NCBI GenBank assembly: GCA_946617675.1
Contig: CAMOKH010000075.1
Span: 1 to 46,632 of the forward strand
DNA from: an uncultured Prevotellaceae bacterium
GTDB taxonomy: Bacteria; Bacteroidota; Bacteroidia; Bacteroidales; Bacteroidaceae
DNA length: 46,632 bases
Reading direction: 5' to 3'
How positions within the stretch are numbered: position 1 is the stretch's first letter; each line of letters opens with the position of its first letter. Both the position numbers and the translations under genes were made by a program. Below, piece after piece: positions 17,196-24,581 of the stretch. A model generated the notes under the pieces. That model saw nothing but the letters and a program-made list of their open reading frames with translations, was not told the origin of the DNA and ran no database searches.

Positions 17196-17726
17196 TTATA
17201 CCTGCCTGTTATGATTATTTAACATCTCGCGCAGTGTACGGAACACCTTCAGCATCTGCTTGCGTACGCTGACGAGCGAGAGTTCCAGGTGGTCGGCAGC
17301 CTCCTGGTAGGTCATGCGGCGGAAGTAGCAGCACTCCAGGATGGTGCGCCCCGGCTCGGGCAACTGGCTGACGGCGCGGCGCACGCGGCCGAGGCTCTGC
17401 TCGTAGTCGGCCACGTCGGCCGACGTGTCGAACTGCTCGGTGCGCTCCATCAGCTCGGCATAGCTGCGCCGTGAGCGGTCGTGGCGCAGCAGGTCGATGC
17501 AGCGGTTGCGCGTCAGCGTGTAGAGCCAGGCCGACGTCGCCATCGGGGCCGCCGAGGGCTCCTTCTGCCACCGCTGCCAGACGGTCTCGAAGACGTCAGA
17601 GACCACGTCGCGAGCTTCGTCGTCGCTGTCGAGATAGGTGACGGCAAAGAGGAACAACGGCTCATAGAACTCCCCGTAAAGGCGCTCCATTGCTGTCATT
17701 CTATCCGTGTCGCTAAGTCTTCCCAT
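17196..17726 (-). CDS. ECF-subfamily RNA polymerase sigma-70 factor
   Basis: This 176-residue protein starts at the ATG at 17726, with a possible alternative at MTAMERLYGEF. Region 2 spans about 15-85: YEPLFLFAVTYLDSDDEARD, VVSDVFETVWQRW, SAWLYTLTRNRCIDLLR. Region 4 spans about 118-170: LPEPGRTILECCYFRRMTYQ, EAADHLELSLVSVRKQMLKV. This is the usual layout of the Bacteroidetes sigma factors that pair with FecR. It is the first gene of the twelve-gene operon and probably activates its own operon when the FecR partner is triggered. No second target promoter can be named from this window. Confidence 0.94.
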   Translation of the reverse strand: MGRLSDTDRMTAMERLYGEFYEPLFLFAVTYLDSDDEARDVVSDVFETVWQRWQKEPSAAPMATSAWLYTLTRNRCIDLLRHDRSRRSYAELMERTEQFDTSADVADYEQSLGRVRRAVSQLPEPGRTILECCYFRRMTYQEAADHLELSLVSVRKQMLKVFRTLREMLNNHNRQV

Positions 17727-17752
17727 GTTTTCGTCTGTCAGCTATTGCCCTG

Positions 17753-17760
17753 CAAAATTA
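17753..17760 (-). promoter_or_regulatory. Candidate -7 box upstream of the ECF sigma gene
   Basis: TAATTTTG on the minus strand fits TAnnTTTG and lies 27 bp before the sigma start codon. No clear TTTG is found at the -33 distance, so constitutive use by the housekeeping sigma factor is uncertain. Confidence 0.4.
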
Positions 17761-17781
17761 CAACTTTTTTTTGGTTTTACC

Positions 17782-18783
17782 CTATGTTTCGCGTCTTTTC
17801 TGCCATAATTCCAACGAATTGATGACATTCTGCCATAGCACGTAGCATCCGGCACCCACCGAGGCGACGGGATTCAGGTACATATAAGACACCCAGATGC
17901 TCAGCGCCGTGTTCTTCTGGAACAGGGCCTGACCGGCGTTTACCTCCATTCCCGACGTGCCGTCGCCTACCCGTTGCCTTTCTCCGAGCCAGCGGCCCAC
18001 GGCCCGCCCGACGACAAACTGCACGCCGCAGAGCAACAGCGAGGCGACGGCGATGGCGACGAGGAGTGGCAGTCCGGCGTCGCTGTGTACGATGTTCTTC
18101 ACGGTGATGCCGGTCGTGATGCTCAGCGAGACGGCCCAGCTGTAGAAGCTCAGGTTGGGCATGGCCACGATGCGCTGCTTCAGGCGAGGCAGGTAGTGCT
18201 GCACCAGCCAGCCCAGCACCAGTGGCAACAGCAGTACCGTCGCCACCTTATATAATATAATAAGGAACGCGCTCAGGAAGTCGACGTGGACGGTCTGCTC
18301 CAACAGGGGGAAGACCAGGGGTATCAGGACGGCTGAGACCAGCGACGAGATGAGCACGTAGGTGGTCATCGTCGAGATGTTGCCACCCAGTTTGCCTACC
18401 ACGACGGGCGACGCCGAGGCCGCCGGACCGATGATGCAGGTGAGCAGGGCCTCAAGCAGCAGCTTATGGGTCGGGGCATCACTGGCAAACCAGCAGCCGA
18501 CGCAGACCAGGGCCACCAGCAGCAACTGGGCCACGAGCACGCCGACGTGCCAGCGGTGGGGGCGCATCTGGTGGAAGTCCACCTTGCAGAACGTGAACAG
18601 CAGCGTCAGGAACACCGTCAGGGGAAACAGCGTGTCGAACAGCGGGCCCAGGCGGTTGCCCAGGGCGTCGAGCTGGGGCACGGAGTAGAACGTCAGATAG
18701 CTGACCGTGCCGACGGCGATGGCCACCGGCAGCGTCCAGTCCTTGACGAAGCGCAGAAACTTGTTTTCAGTCACTCTTGACAT
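17782..18783 (-). CDS. Bile acid:sodium symporter (BASS) family transporter
   Basis: This is a 333-residue multi-pass membrane protein with about ten hydrophobic segments. The start chosen is the ATG at 18783 (MSRVTENKFLRFVKDWTLPV); a longer frame to 18813 would lie deeper inside the upstream gene. Family-like features are the glycine/serine-rich discontinuous helices LTCIIGPAASASPVVVGKLG and VNAGQALFQKNTALSIWVSY. BASS proteins carry bile acids, pantoate, sulfated steroids or other organic acids with sodium. The gene overlaps the 3' end of the phosphopantetheinyl transferase by 13 bp, so the two are translationally coupled. The link to a CoA-arm transferase makes a pantoate-like substrate conceivable, but that is a guess. 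Confidence 0.82.
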   Translation of the reverse strand: MSRVTENKFLRFVKDWTLPVAIAVGTVSYLTFYSVPQLDALGNRLGPLFDTLFPLTVFLTLLFTFCKVDFHQMRPHRWHVGVLVAQLLLVALVCVGCWFASDAPTHKLLLEALLTCIIGPAASASPVVVGKLGGNISTMTTYVLISSLVSAVLIPLVFPLLEQTVHVDFLSAFLIILYKVATVLLLPLVLGWLVQHYLPRLKQRIVAMPNLSFYSWAVSLSITTGITVKNIVHSDAGLPLLVAIAVASLLLCGVQFVVGRAVGRWLGERQRVGDGTSGMEVNAGQALFQKNTALSIWVSYMYLNPVASVGAGCYVLWQNVINSLELWQKRRET

Positions 18784-19331
18784 ACCGAATAGACATAATT
18801 GCGGGCCAGACACTCTACAGTGGTGAACACGCCCCTACCCTCGCCGAGCACCGTCTTCATGTCGTTACGGATGCCCTCGCCAGTCAGTTTCAGCCGGGCC
18901 TCCTTCATCGTCCACAGACGGGTGAAGGCCACGTCGGGGCGCTCGGCCTCGGCGATAAGACGAAGTTCGTCGTCGTTCATCGTGTAGCGCGCCAGCGAAT
19001 CCTTGTATTGGCGTACCGACTCGACATCGATGCCCACGGGGCGGTCGCTGACGACACAGGCCACGGCCTCGCGACAGTGGCTCAGGTTGAAGTGAATCTC
19101 CGGGTGGCCGACGATGAAGGGCTTGCCATGCTCGCCGTAGCCGAAGACCGGCGACGCCGTCAGCCCGTACTCCGTGCGCAGCGCCCGCATCAGCAGCAGA
19201 TAGGCCAGCACGCACGTCCGCCGCCCCTGTTCATGCCTGAAGCGCAGGGCCTGCTCACGCCGCTGCTCAGTAAGCTCAAGAAGGGCCGCGTCGAGGTCGA
19301 AGTCGTTGATGTGGTCGTCGATATACACCAT
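18771..19331 (-). CDS. 4'-phosphopantetheinyl transferase superfamily protein
   Basis: This 186-residue protein of Sfp/AcpT type transfers the phosphopantetheine arm of CoA to a serine of acyl- or peptidyl-carrier proteins. Its motifs are FNLSHC, VGIDVE (magnesium-binding acidic pair) and LWTMKEARLKLTGEG (the usual WxxKEAxxK). The length is a little short of Sfp (about 220 residues), typical for Bacteroidetes members. It is first in a two-gene unit with the BASS transporter and diverges from the DUF4332 gene. The carrier-protein partner is not in this window. Confidence 0.9.
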   Translation of the reverse strand: MVYIDDHINDFDLDAALLELTEQRREQALRFRHEQGRRTCVLAYLLLMRALRTEYGLTASPVFGYGEHGKPFIVGHPEIHFNLSHCREAVACVVSDRPVGIDVESVRQYKDSLARYTMNDDELRLIAEAERPDVAFTRLWTMKEARLKLTGEGIRNDMKTVLGEGRGVFTTVECLARNYVYSVCQE

Positions 19332-19339
19332 TACGGCTG

Positions 19340-19347
19340 CAAAAATA
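19340..19347 (-). promoter_or_regulatory. -7 box for the phosphopantetheinyl transferase unit
   Basis: TATTTTTG on the minus strand fits TAnnTTTG and lies 8 bp before the start codon, implying a very short leader. The -33 box is not clear. It is back to back with the promoter at 19367. Confidence 0.4.
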
Positions 19348-19366
19348 CAAAAAAAGCGTTAAATAA

Positions 19367-19397
19367 TTGTCGCTTTACGAATTTTTCCGTATTTTTG
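19367..19397 (+). promoter_or_regulatory. Bacteroidetes-type promoter for the DUF4332 gene
   Basis: TTG at 19367-19369, a 20-bp spacer and TATTTTTG at 19390-19397 fit the -33/-7 consensus well. The start codon follows about 47 bp later. Confidence 0.65.
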
Positions 19398-19444
19398 TGG
19401 TCGGAATCATCACATTTATCAATTACTAAATACTTAAACAACCC

Positions 19445-19852
19445 ATGGATTACAAGATTATCGACATCGAAGGCGTCGGCGACGTCTATGCAGAGAAGCT
19501 GGTAGCAGCAGGTATTAACAAAGTGAGCGAACTGTTGGAGAAGTGCGCTGCACCGAAGGGCCGCAAGGAGCTGGCCGAGGCAACGGGCATTAGCGAGAAA
19601 CTCATTCTGCGCTGGACGAACCACGCCGACCTGTTCCGCATCAACGGTGTAGGACCGCAGTTTGCCGAACTGCTCGAGAAGGCCGGCGTTGACACCGTCA
19701 AGGAGTTCCGCCACCGCGTGGCCGAGAACCTGCAGCCGAAGCTCGAGGAGGTCAATGCCCAGTACAGCATCTGCGGCCGCGTGCCCACCGTCGGCGAGAT
19801 TCAGAAGATGGTAGACCAGGCCAAGGAGCTGGAGCCGAAGGTGACCTACTAA
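19445..19852 (+). CDS. DUF4332 protein with helix-hairpin-helix-like repeats
   Basis: This is a 135-residue protein without signal peptide. Two helix-hairpin-helix-like segments of the DUF4332 kind are seen: IEGVGDVYAEKLVAAGINKV (about 8-27) and INGVGPQFAELLEKAGVDTV (about 66-85). They are joined by AEATGISEKLILRWTNHADL. Such tandem motifs resemble DNA polymerase/helicase HhH modules and suggest nucleic-acid or protein binding, with no catalytic residues. It is a single-gene unit with a good promoter in front and a strong palindromic terminator 21 bp behind the stop. Confidence 0.88.
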   Translation: MDYKIIDIEGVGDVYAEKLVAAGINKVSELLEKCAAPKGRKELAEATGISEKLILRWTNHADLFRINGVGPQFAELLEKAGVDTVKEFRHRVAENLQPKLEEVNAQYSICGRVPTVGEIQKMVDQAKELEPKVTY

Positions 19853-19872
19853 GCCGCCTGACGAACCCTAAC

Positions 19873-19920
19873 GAGCCGTAACATCGTTGCGCAACGATGT
19901 TACGGCTCATTGCATTTTTT
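19873..19920 (+). terminator. Perfect 36-bp palindrome plus T-run
   Basis: GAGCCGTAACATCGTTGC (19873-19890) is followed immediately by its exact reverse complement to 19908. A run of T follows at 19915-19920. It is the intrinsic terminator of the DUF4332 gene. Such long perfect symmetry with no loop is more than a terminator needs. Confidence 0.8.
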
Positions 19921-19929
19921 CGTAATAAG

Positions 19930-19961
19930 TTTGGCACTTTCGGAAATATTGCTTATCTTTG
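19930..19961 (+). promoter_or_regulatory. Bacteroidetes-type promoter for the Rpn-like gene
   Basis: TTTG at 19930-19933, a 20-bp spacer and TATCTTTG at 19954-19961 match the consensus exactly. The ATG at 19991 lies 30 bp downstream, which also supports that start over the upstream frame. Confidence 0.75.
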
Positions 19962-19990
19962 CACGCAGTAAGACAAACCAACGAAGAGCT

Positions 19991-21067
19991 ATGATTACCA
20001 TTGCCAACCCCATCTACGACGTCGTCTTCAAGTACCTGATGGAAGACGAGCGTATCGCGCGTACCATCCTGTCGGCCCTGCTGCGCAAGGAGATCACCCA
20101 TGTGGAGATGCGCCCCCATGAGTACACCGACGGCAGTACTGACGGCATCACCGTGCAGCGCATTGACTTTGGCGCCACCATCGTCGAGAACGGCAGCGAG
20201 AAGCTGATTCTTATCGAGATGCAGAAGACATGGCTCCCGACGGAGCTGCTGCGCTTCAGGCAGTACCTGGCGCGTCAGTACCGTGACACGAAGAACATGA
20301 CCATAGGCAAGCACAATGAATATGCCCTGCCGATGGTGATGGTCTACCTGCTGGGACACCGCGTGGGCGACATCAACGAACCTGTGATCTACGTGCAGCA
20401 TGAGGTACACGACTACGACGGCCGTGTGGTGACCGAGGGGCTGCCCGACCCGTTCATCGACAGTCTGACGCACGAGAGCATCATCGTGCAGATACCGTTG
20501 CTGCGGGGACAGGTGAACACCCGGCTGGACCGCATACTGAGCATCTTCGACCAGTCGAACAAGGACGGCAGCGACGCTAAGTTGCTGCATATTGACGAGG
20601 GAGCCTACGATACCGACGACGCCGACCTGCAGCGCATCCTGCTGCGGCTGACGGGTGCTGCCGCCGACGATGAGTTCCGCCGTAAGATGGACCTGGAGGA
20701 TGAAATCTTCTCAGAGATCAAGAAGCGCAACATCGAGATTCTTGAGCGTGACCAAAAACTGGCCGAGCAGAAGGCTCAGATTGACGAGCAGAAGACGCAG
20801 CTCGACGAGCAGAAGACGCAGCTCGACGAGCAGAAGACGCAGCTCGACGAGCAGAAGACGCAGATTGACGAGCAGAAGACGCAGCTCGACGAGCAGAAGA
20901 CGCAGCTCGACGAGCAGAAGACGCAGCTACAGCAGAAGGACAGCCTGATTCATGCCTCCGTACGGCTGTTTGCCGACATGGGACTGTCTGCCGAGTCCAT
21001 CGCCGACAAACTTGACATAAGCATAGACACGATACACCAGATACTGACAGCATCGAGTAAGAGTTGA
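19991..21067 (+). CDS. Rpn-family PD-(D/E)XK nuclease / putative transposase
   Basis: This 358-residue protein starts at MITIANPIYDVVFKYLMEDE, the usual N-terminus of this family; an open frame further upstream would run through the promoter. The nuclease core shows D59 in RIDFGAT and E76, Q78, K79 in LILIEMQKTW, the PD-(D/E)XK pattern. Rpn proteins are DNA endonucleases that promote RecA-independent recombination and are often annotated as transposases. Residues about 250-320 form a coiled coil made of tandem KTQLDEQ-type heptads, encoded by seven 21-bp repeats. The C-terminus (LSAESIADKLDISIDTIHQI) is a small HTH-like motif common in the family. Flanking palindromes act as terminators. No terminal inverted repeats of an insertion sequence were found. 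Confidence 0.87.
   Translation: MITIANPIYDVVFKYLMEDERIARTILSALLRKEITHVEMRPHEYTDGSTDGITVQRIDFGATIVENGSEKLILIEMQKTWLPTELLRFRQYLARQYRDTKNMTIGKHNEYALPMVMVYLLGHRVGDINEPVIYVQHEVHDYDGRVVTEGLPDPFIDSLTHESIIVQIPLLRGQVNTRLDRILSIFDQSNKDGSDAKLLHIDEGAYDTDDADLQRILLRLTGAAADDEFRRKMDLEDEIFSEIKKRNIEILERDQKLAEQKAQIDEQKTQLDEQKTQLDEQKTQLDEQKTQIDEQKTQLDEQKTQLDEQKTQLQQKDSLIHASVRLFADMGLSAESIADKLDISIDTIHQILTASSKS
20777..20923 (+). repeat. Seven tandem 21-bp repeats encoding heptads
   Basis: Units start at 20777, 20798, 20819, 20840, 20861, 20882 and 20903. Most are identical and encode QLDEQKT, two begin QIDEQKT, and a decayed eighth unit follows. Gain or loss of a unit keeps the frame and lengthens or shortens the coiled coil. 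Confidence 0.95.
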
Positions 21068-21100
21068 ACACTCAATAGGCCCATCCCGGGCGAACACGAA

Positions 21101-21129
21101 GAGGGTGTGTCAAAATTTGACACACCCTC
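21101..21129. terminator. Bidirectional hairpin between convergent genes
   Basis: GAGGGTGTGTCAAA (21101-21114) pairs exactly with 21116-21129 around a single A. It sits between the Rpn-like gene (ends 21067, plus) and the large secreted protein (ends 21159, minus). There is no long T-run on either side. Confidence 0.65.
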
Positions 21130-21158
21130 CTGATTGCGTTGCTATGGTCGCGGAAGCC

Positions 21159-24100
21159 TTACTTCACGATGACCTTCTGAGCCTTGCCGCCACGGACGAT
21201 GATGTTCAGTCCGCGCTGCAGCTTAGCCTGCTTCACACCGCCGATGGTGTAGATGCCGTCGGCGGCGATGGCAGCCGTCTTCACGTCGGCAATACCGTCG
21301 GCAACAGGACCTTCCCAGCCCGTGTTGTCGCCCTTGGCAGTGAGCGTCAGCGTCCAGCCGCCGACGGAGTACCAGTTGCCGCCGAAGGTCTTTGCAGTCT
21401 TCAGGGCCTCGCTGCCGGCACAGGTACCGATGAGCAGCTGGTGGTTGGTGACGACGACGGTCATCTCCTGATGCTTCCAGCCGCGGCCGATGCCCTCGCC
21501 CTCAACGACGTTGGTGTTGTAGATGGCATACTGCTCGTCGGTGTAGTCGCCCGACTCGACAGCCAGCTTGGCAGCCTCCCAGATGGGACCGTGGCTGTCA
21601 GAAGCGATGTAGGTGGTATCCTCGCCGGCCTCGTTGTAGCCTGCGTAGTAGTCAAGGGGAATCTCGACGTAGGTGGTATCGGCAGCCGGTGCGTTGAAGA
21701 TGTAGGCACCCTCGGCCGGTGTGCGGGTGTAGACGCCTACGGTGTAGGTGCCGTTGGGCAGACCGGTGATGAGCTGCGAGGCGATGTAGCCCTTCAGGCC
21801 GGCGCTGTTGTAAGAGTCGATGTAGCGGGTCGACGAGCCGTCGAACCACTGTCCGCCGGTGGTGTTGGTGTTACCGTTACCCTTGTCGAAGGTCCAGCCG
21901 GTCTCGGCCTCGAGCTTCGGGTTCTTGATGAACGCGGTGTAGTCGGTAGCGTCGGGATCGTCGACGATGTTCTGCTTCTGAGCCAGCTCGACGACGGCGT
22001 TCAGGGCCTCAACGTAGGCGTTGACGGTGGCCTGGTCCTTCATCTCGCTGACGAGGTCAGCCTTCTGCTGGCCCATCAGGGTCTCGATGGCAGCCTTAGC
22101 CTTCTCAGAGGCGACGAGCGCCGTCTCGGCAGCAGCGTTATAGGCCGGCGTGTAGGTGTTGAGGTAGTTCTTGAGCAGGTTCAGCTTGGCGTCGAAGTCA
22201 ACGTACGAAGCGGTGTCGCACGTCACCCAGCCCATGACGTAGTCGTAGGCGAACTTCACGATGTCCTCAGCCTCGCCGTAGCCGTCGCCGCCGTTGTCGC
22301 GCAGCGTCATCTGCACGGTGGGCAGGGTCTTGCCCTCGATCGTACCGTCAGAGGGGATGCACTCCTCGTACTTGTCGATACTCTTCTGACCCTCGGCCAT
22401 GGCAGCCTGCAGGCCAGTCAGGCTGGCGATGTAGTCGCTGCCGCCGTTGAACTTGGCGATCGAGTCGTTCAGGGCGGCGCGGTCGCGGGCGAGCTGAATG
22501 TTGTTCACCATCTCCTTGGCAGCCTCGACCTTGGCAGCGAGAGCCTTCTCGGCAGCGTCAGCGTCGGCAGCACCCAGATAATAGAGGTGGAAGTTGGTGG
22601 CCAGGAACCAGCCTGCCGAGGCGTTGCCGTCGCCGGTGCCCTGGGCACCGATGGTCAGCTTGCCGTCGACGACGAGCACCTTGTCCTCAGCCGACATCGA
22701 GACGGTCTCCCACTCGTTGTAGTCCCAGCCCTCGGTGGTCAGCGTGGCGGTAGAGGTCTTCTTCTCGGCGATGCTCTCGGCGAATACGCGCTGCGTGCCG
22801 TTAGCATAGCCAGCCTGGGTGATGAGGTCGGCCGACACGGTGTAGTAACCGTTGGGCAGGCCCTCGATGTTCTGAGCCACGGCGATGGTGGTGGTGAAGC
22901 CCGAGTTCCAGGCGTTCCAGCAGCTGCGTCCGCGCTGCCAGTTCAGGCGCTGGTCGCCGCCGGTGGCACCGGCCACATACCAGCCCGTGCTGTTCAGGTC
23001 GGCGCTGCTGGCGCTGCCCTCAGTGTAGCGGTTGGTGCCGTCTTCGTTCACGGTGTTACCGGGGAATACCCACTCGCCGTCCTCGTTGGTAGGCTCGGCG
23101 GCAGCATCGATGAACCAGGGGTTCTGGATGAAGATGGTGAAGTCGGCGGGACTGTCAACCGAAGCGGTGGCAGCCTGGCTCAGGTAGTAAGCCTTGATGG
23201 CCTCGTTGGCCTCGGCCACACCGCCGATGATGAACTCGGGTATGTTGCCCTCCAGGTCGGTGTTCTCCTTGTAGCCGAGAATCTTCTGGTAGGCAGCCTC
23301 CAGTTCGGCCTTGCCGGGATAGTCGGTCGTCTGCAGCAGGTTGTCGATCTTGGCCAGGGCAGCGTCGAGATTGGGAGCGGCAGCGATAGCGTCGCGGAAG
23401 ACGACCATGTCCTTGTCGGCCTTCTCGATGGCAGCCAGCACCTCCTCGACAGTGCCGAGACCGGCGTCGCCGAGCTCCATGCCGTAGTCCTCAATATAGG
23501 CTGAGAGGGCTGAGTAGCCAATGCCGGAAGCCGTGCCGGCCAGGTCCTGACACTCGTACGACAGGGCCGTTGCCAGCTCCTCGGGGTCGGCCTCGCCGAT
23601 CTTGTAGAGCTTGATGGCGTCGATCAGGAGGAACGGATTGACGTTAGAGGAGCCCGAAGCCTCGAAACCGAACTGCATGGTGAACTCCGACGTCGGGGTG
23701 AACTCGATGGTATGCTGAGTCCACTCGGTGTCGCTGAAGCCCGTCTCGTCCTCCCACGTGTCCTTACGGCAGACGACCTTCGAGAGGTTCTTGCCGTTGG
23801 TACCGTTGGGGTTGATGTTGATGGCCCAGTACTCTAAGCGATACTGTGCGCACGGCAGGCTGACCACCTGCTTGTAGACGGCGCGGGCACCCCAGCCAGC
23901 ACGCAGGTAGAGCGCACCGACGTTGTCGTCGCCGGCATCAGCGGCGGGCTTTTCGGGAACCGTCAGGAATGAGCCGTTGTTGTCGTCGGCAATAGGAATA
24001 GCCTGGGCTTCAAGTCCGTAAGGCACCGTGCCGAAGTACACCCATTCGGGTGTCTGGTCCTTCGTGTCGAAAGGCGGTTCCGTCCGCTTGTTTGACTCGA

Positions 24101-24404
24101 TGTCCCACCCTTTGATGTGGCCGATGAAGCCGTTCCACGAGTAGGTAACGTCGGTACGCTTCCAGTTGCCATTACCGGAAGTCTTTGACGACGAATAGAC
24201 GGAGTTGTCGGCAGCCTGGAAGGCAATGCTTCGGCCCGACAACGAAACCGTGTTGCTGATGATTTCTTTCGTCGAACCGTTGATCTGCCACGTCAGGTCC
24301 TCGTCGAAACCGGCATTCTGGATGTAGTGTGTCACATCCTCTTCCTGGGCCACTGACGGCACAGCCATACAAGCGCCCAATGCAAAAAGTAGAAGTTTCT
24401 TCAT
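21159..24404 (-). CDS. Large secreted protein with three beta-sandwich modules and helical linkers
   Basis: This 1081-residue protein starts at the ATG at 24404 (MKKLLLFALGACMAVPSVAQ); the longer frame to 24500 includes the promoter and is rejected. Three galactose-binding-like modules begin with related strands: VTHYIQNAGF (about 24), FTIFIQNPWF (about 421) and YTAFIKNPKL (about 820). Each contains a GLPNGxYTV-type or comparable core (EGLPNGYYTVSADLITQAG, TGLPNGTYTVGVYTRT). Between them, at about 275-415 and 610-815, lie helical FIVAR-like bundles (ALAAKVEAAKEMVNNIQLAR). The C-terminus DGIYTIGGVKQ ... GGKAQKVIVK is a secretion-type tail. It is a single-gene unit with its own promoter. There is no catalytic signature; a role in surface binding or adhesion is inference. 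Confidence 0.8.
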   Translation of the reverse strand: MKKLLLFALGACMAVPSVAQEEDVTHYIQNAGFDEDLTWQINGSTKEIISNTVSLSGRSIAFQAADNSVYSSSKTSGNGNWKRTDVTYSWNGFIGHIKGWDIESNKRTEPPFDTKDQTPEWVYFGTVPYGLEAQAIPIADDNNGSFLTVPEKPAADAGDDNVGALYLRAGWGARAVYKQVVSLPCAQYRLEYWAININPNGTNGKNLSKVVCRKDTWEDETGFSDTEWTQHTIEFTPTSEFTMQFGFEASGSSNVNPFLLIDAIKLYKIGEADPEELATALSYECQDLAGTASGIGYSALSAYIEDYGMELGDAGLGTVEEVLAAIEKADKDMVVFRDAIAAAPNLDAALAKIDNLLQTTDYPGKAELEAAYQKILGYKENTDLEGNIPEFIIGGVAEANEAIKAYYLSQAATASVDSPADFTIFIQNPWFIDAAAEPTNEDGEWVFPGNTVNEDGTNRYTEGSASSADLNSTGWYVAGATGGDQRLNWQRGRSCWNAWNSGFTTTIAVAQNIEGLPNGYYTVSADLITQAGYANGTQRVFAESIAEKKTSTATLTTEGWDYNEWETVSMSAEDKVLVVDGKLTIGAQGTGDGNASAGWFLATNFHLYYLGAADADAAEKALAAKVEAAKEMVNNIQLARDRAALNDSIAKFNGGSDYIASLTGLQAAMAEGQKSIDKYEECIPSDGTIEGKTLPTVQMTLRDNGGDGYGEAEDIVKFAYDYVMGWVTCDTASYVDFDAKLNLLKNYLNTYTPAYNAAAETALVASEKAKAAIETLMGQQKADLVSEMKDQATVNAYVEALNAVVELAQKQNIVDDPDATDYTAFIKNPKLEAETGWTFDKGNGNTNTTGGQWFDGSSTRYIDSYNSAGLKGYIASQLITGLPNGTYTVGVYTRTPAEGAYIFNAPAADTTYVEIPLDYYAGYNEAGEDTTYIASDSHGPIWEAAKLAVESGDYTDEQYAIYNTNVVEGEGIGRGWKHQEMTVVVTNHQLLIGTCAGSEALKTAKTFGGNWYSVGGWTLTLTAKGDNTGWEGPVADGIADVKTAAIAADGIYTIGGVKQAKLQRGLNIIVRGGKAQKVIVK

Positions 24405-24440
24405 TTGCGTAAAAATTAGTAAAGTTAGTATAAAACGCCG

Positions 24441-24472
24441 CAAAGATACGATTTTTTTCCGAAAGCACCAAA
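24441..24472 (-). promoter_or_regulatory. Bacteroidetes-type promoter for the large secreted protein
   Basis: On the minus strand TTTG (24472-24469), a 20-bp spacer and TATCTTTG (24448-24441) match the consensus exactly. The leader to the ATG at 24404 is about 30 bases. Confidence 0.75.
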
Positions 24473-24501
24473 CATTTACACGTTTTTTATGAGCGCTCAA
24501 C

Positions 24502-24534
24502 GAAAAATCCCCGGTGCTTCGCAGCGCCGGGGAT
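24502..24534 (-). terminator. Intrinsic terminator of rhaD
   Basis: On the minus strand ATCCCCGG pairs with CCGGGGAT (24534-24507), extended by three further pairs around a 6-base loop. A T-run follows at 24507-24503. It lies 48 bp after the rhaD stop. Confidence 0.8.
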
Positions 24535-24581
24535 CAGCTGATTTGTTTACTTATATTAGTCAGTAGCTGTTTGTTTCGTGT

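Noticed and set aside
18784..18813. Longer start for the BASS transporter
   Set aside because: It would add an unusual leader and a 43-bp overlap; the ATG at 18783 gives a normal N-terminus.
19910..19990. Longer start for the Rpn-like protein
   Set aside because: The frame there runs through the terminator tail and the consensus promoter; the family N-terminus begins at 19991.
20777..20923. Tandem repeats that might be taken for a CRISPR array
   Set aside because: The 21-bp units are contiguous without spacers and lie in frame in the Rpn-like gene as a heptad coiled coil.
19873..21129. Rpn region as a complete insertion sequence
   Set aside because: No matching terminal inverted repeats at both ends and no target-site duplication were found; the two palindromes have different sequences.
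21105..23504. Plus-strand open frame of 799 codons opposite the large secreted protein
   Set aside because: It is a low-complexity Val/Gly/Leu translation with no recognisable motif, antisense to a gene with signal peptide, promoter and repeated modules.
24405..24500. Longer start for the large secreted protein
   Set aside because: It would include the consensus promoter and place 32 basic residues before the signal peptide.
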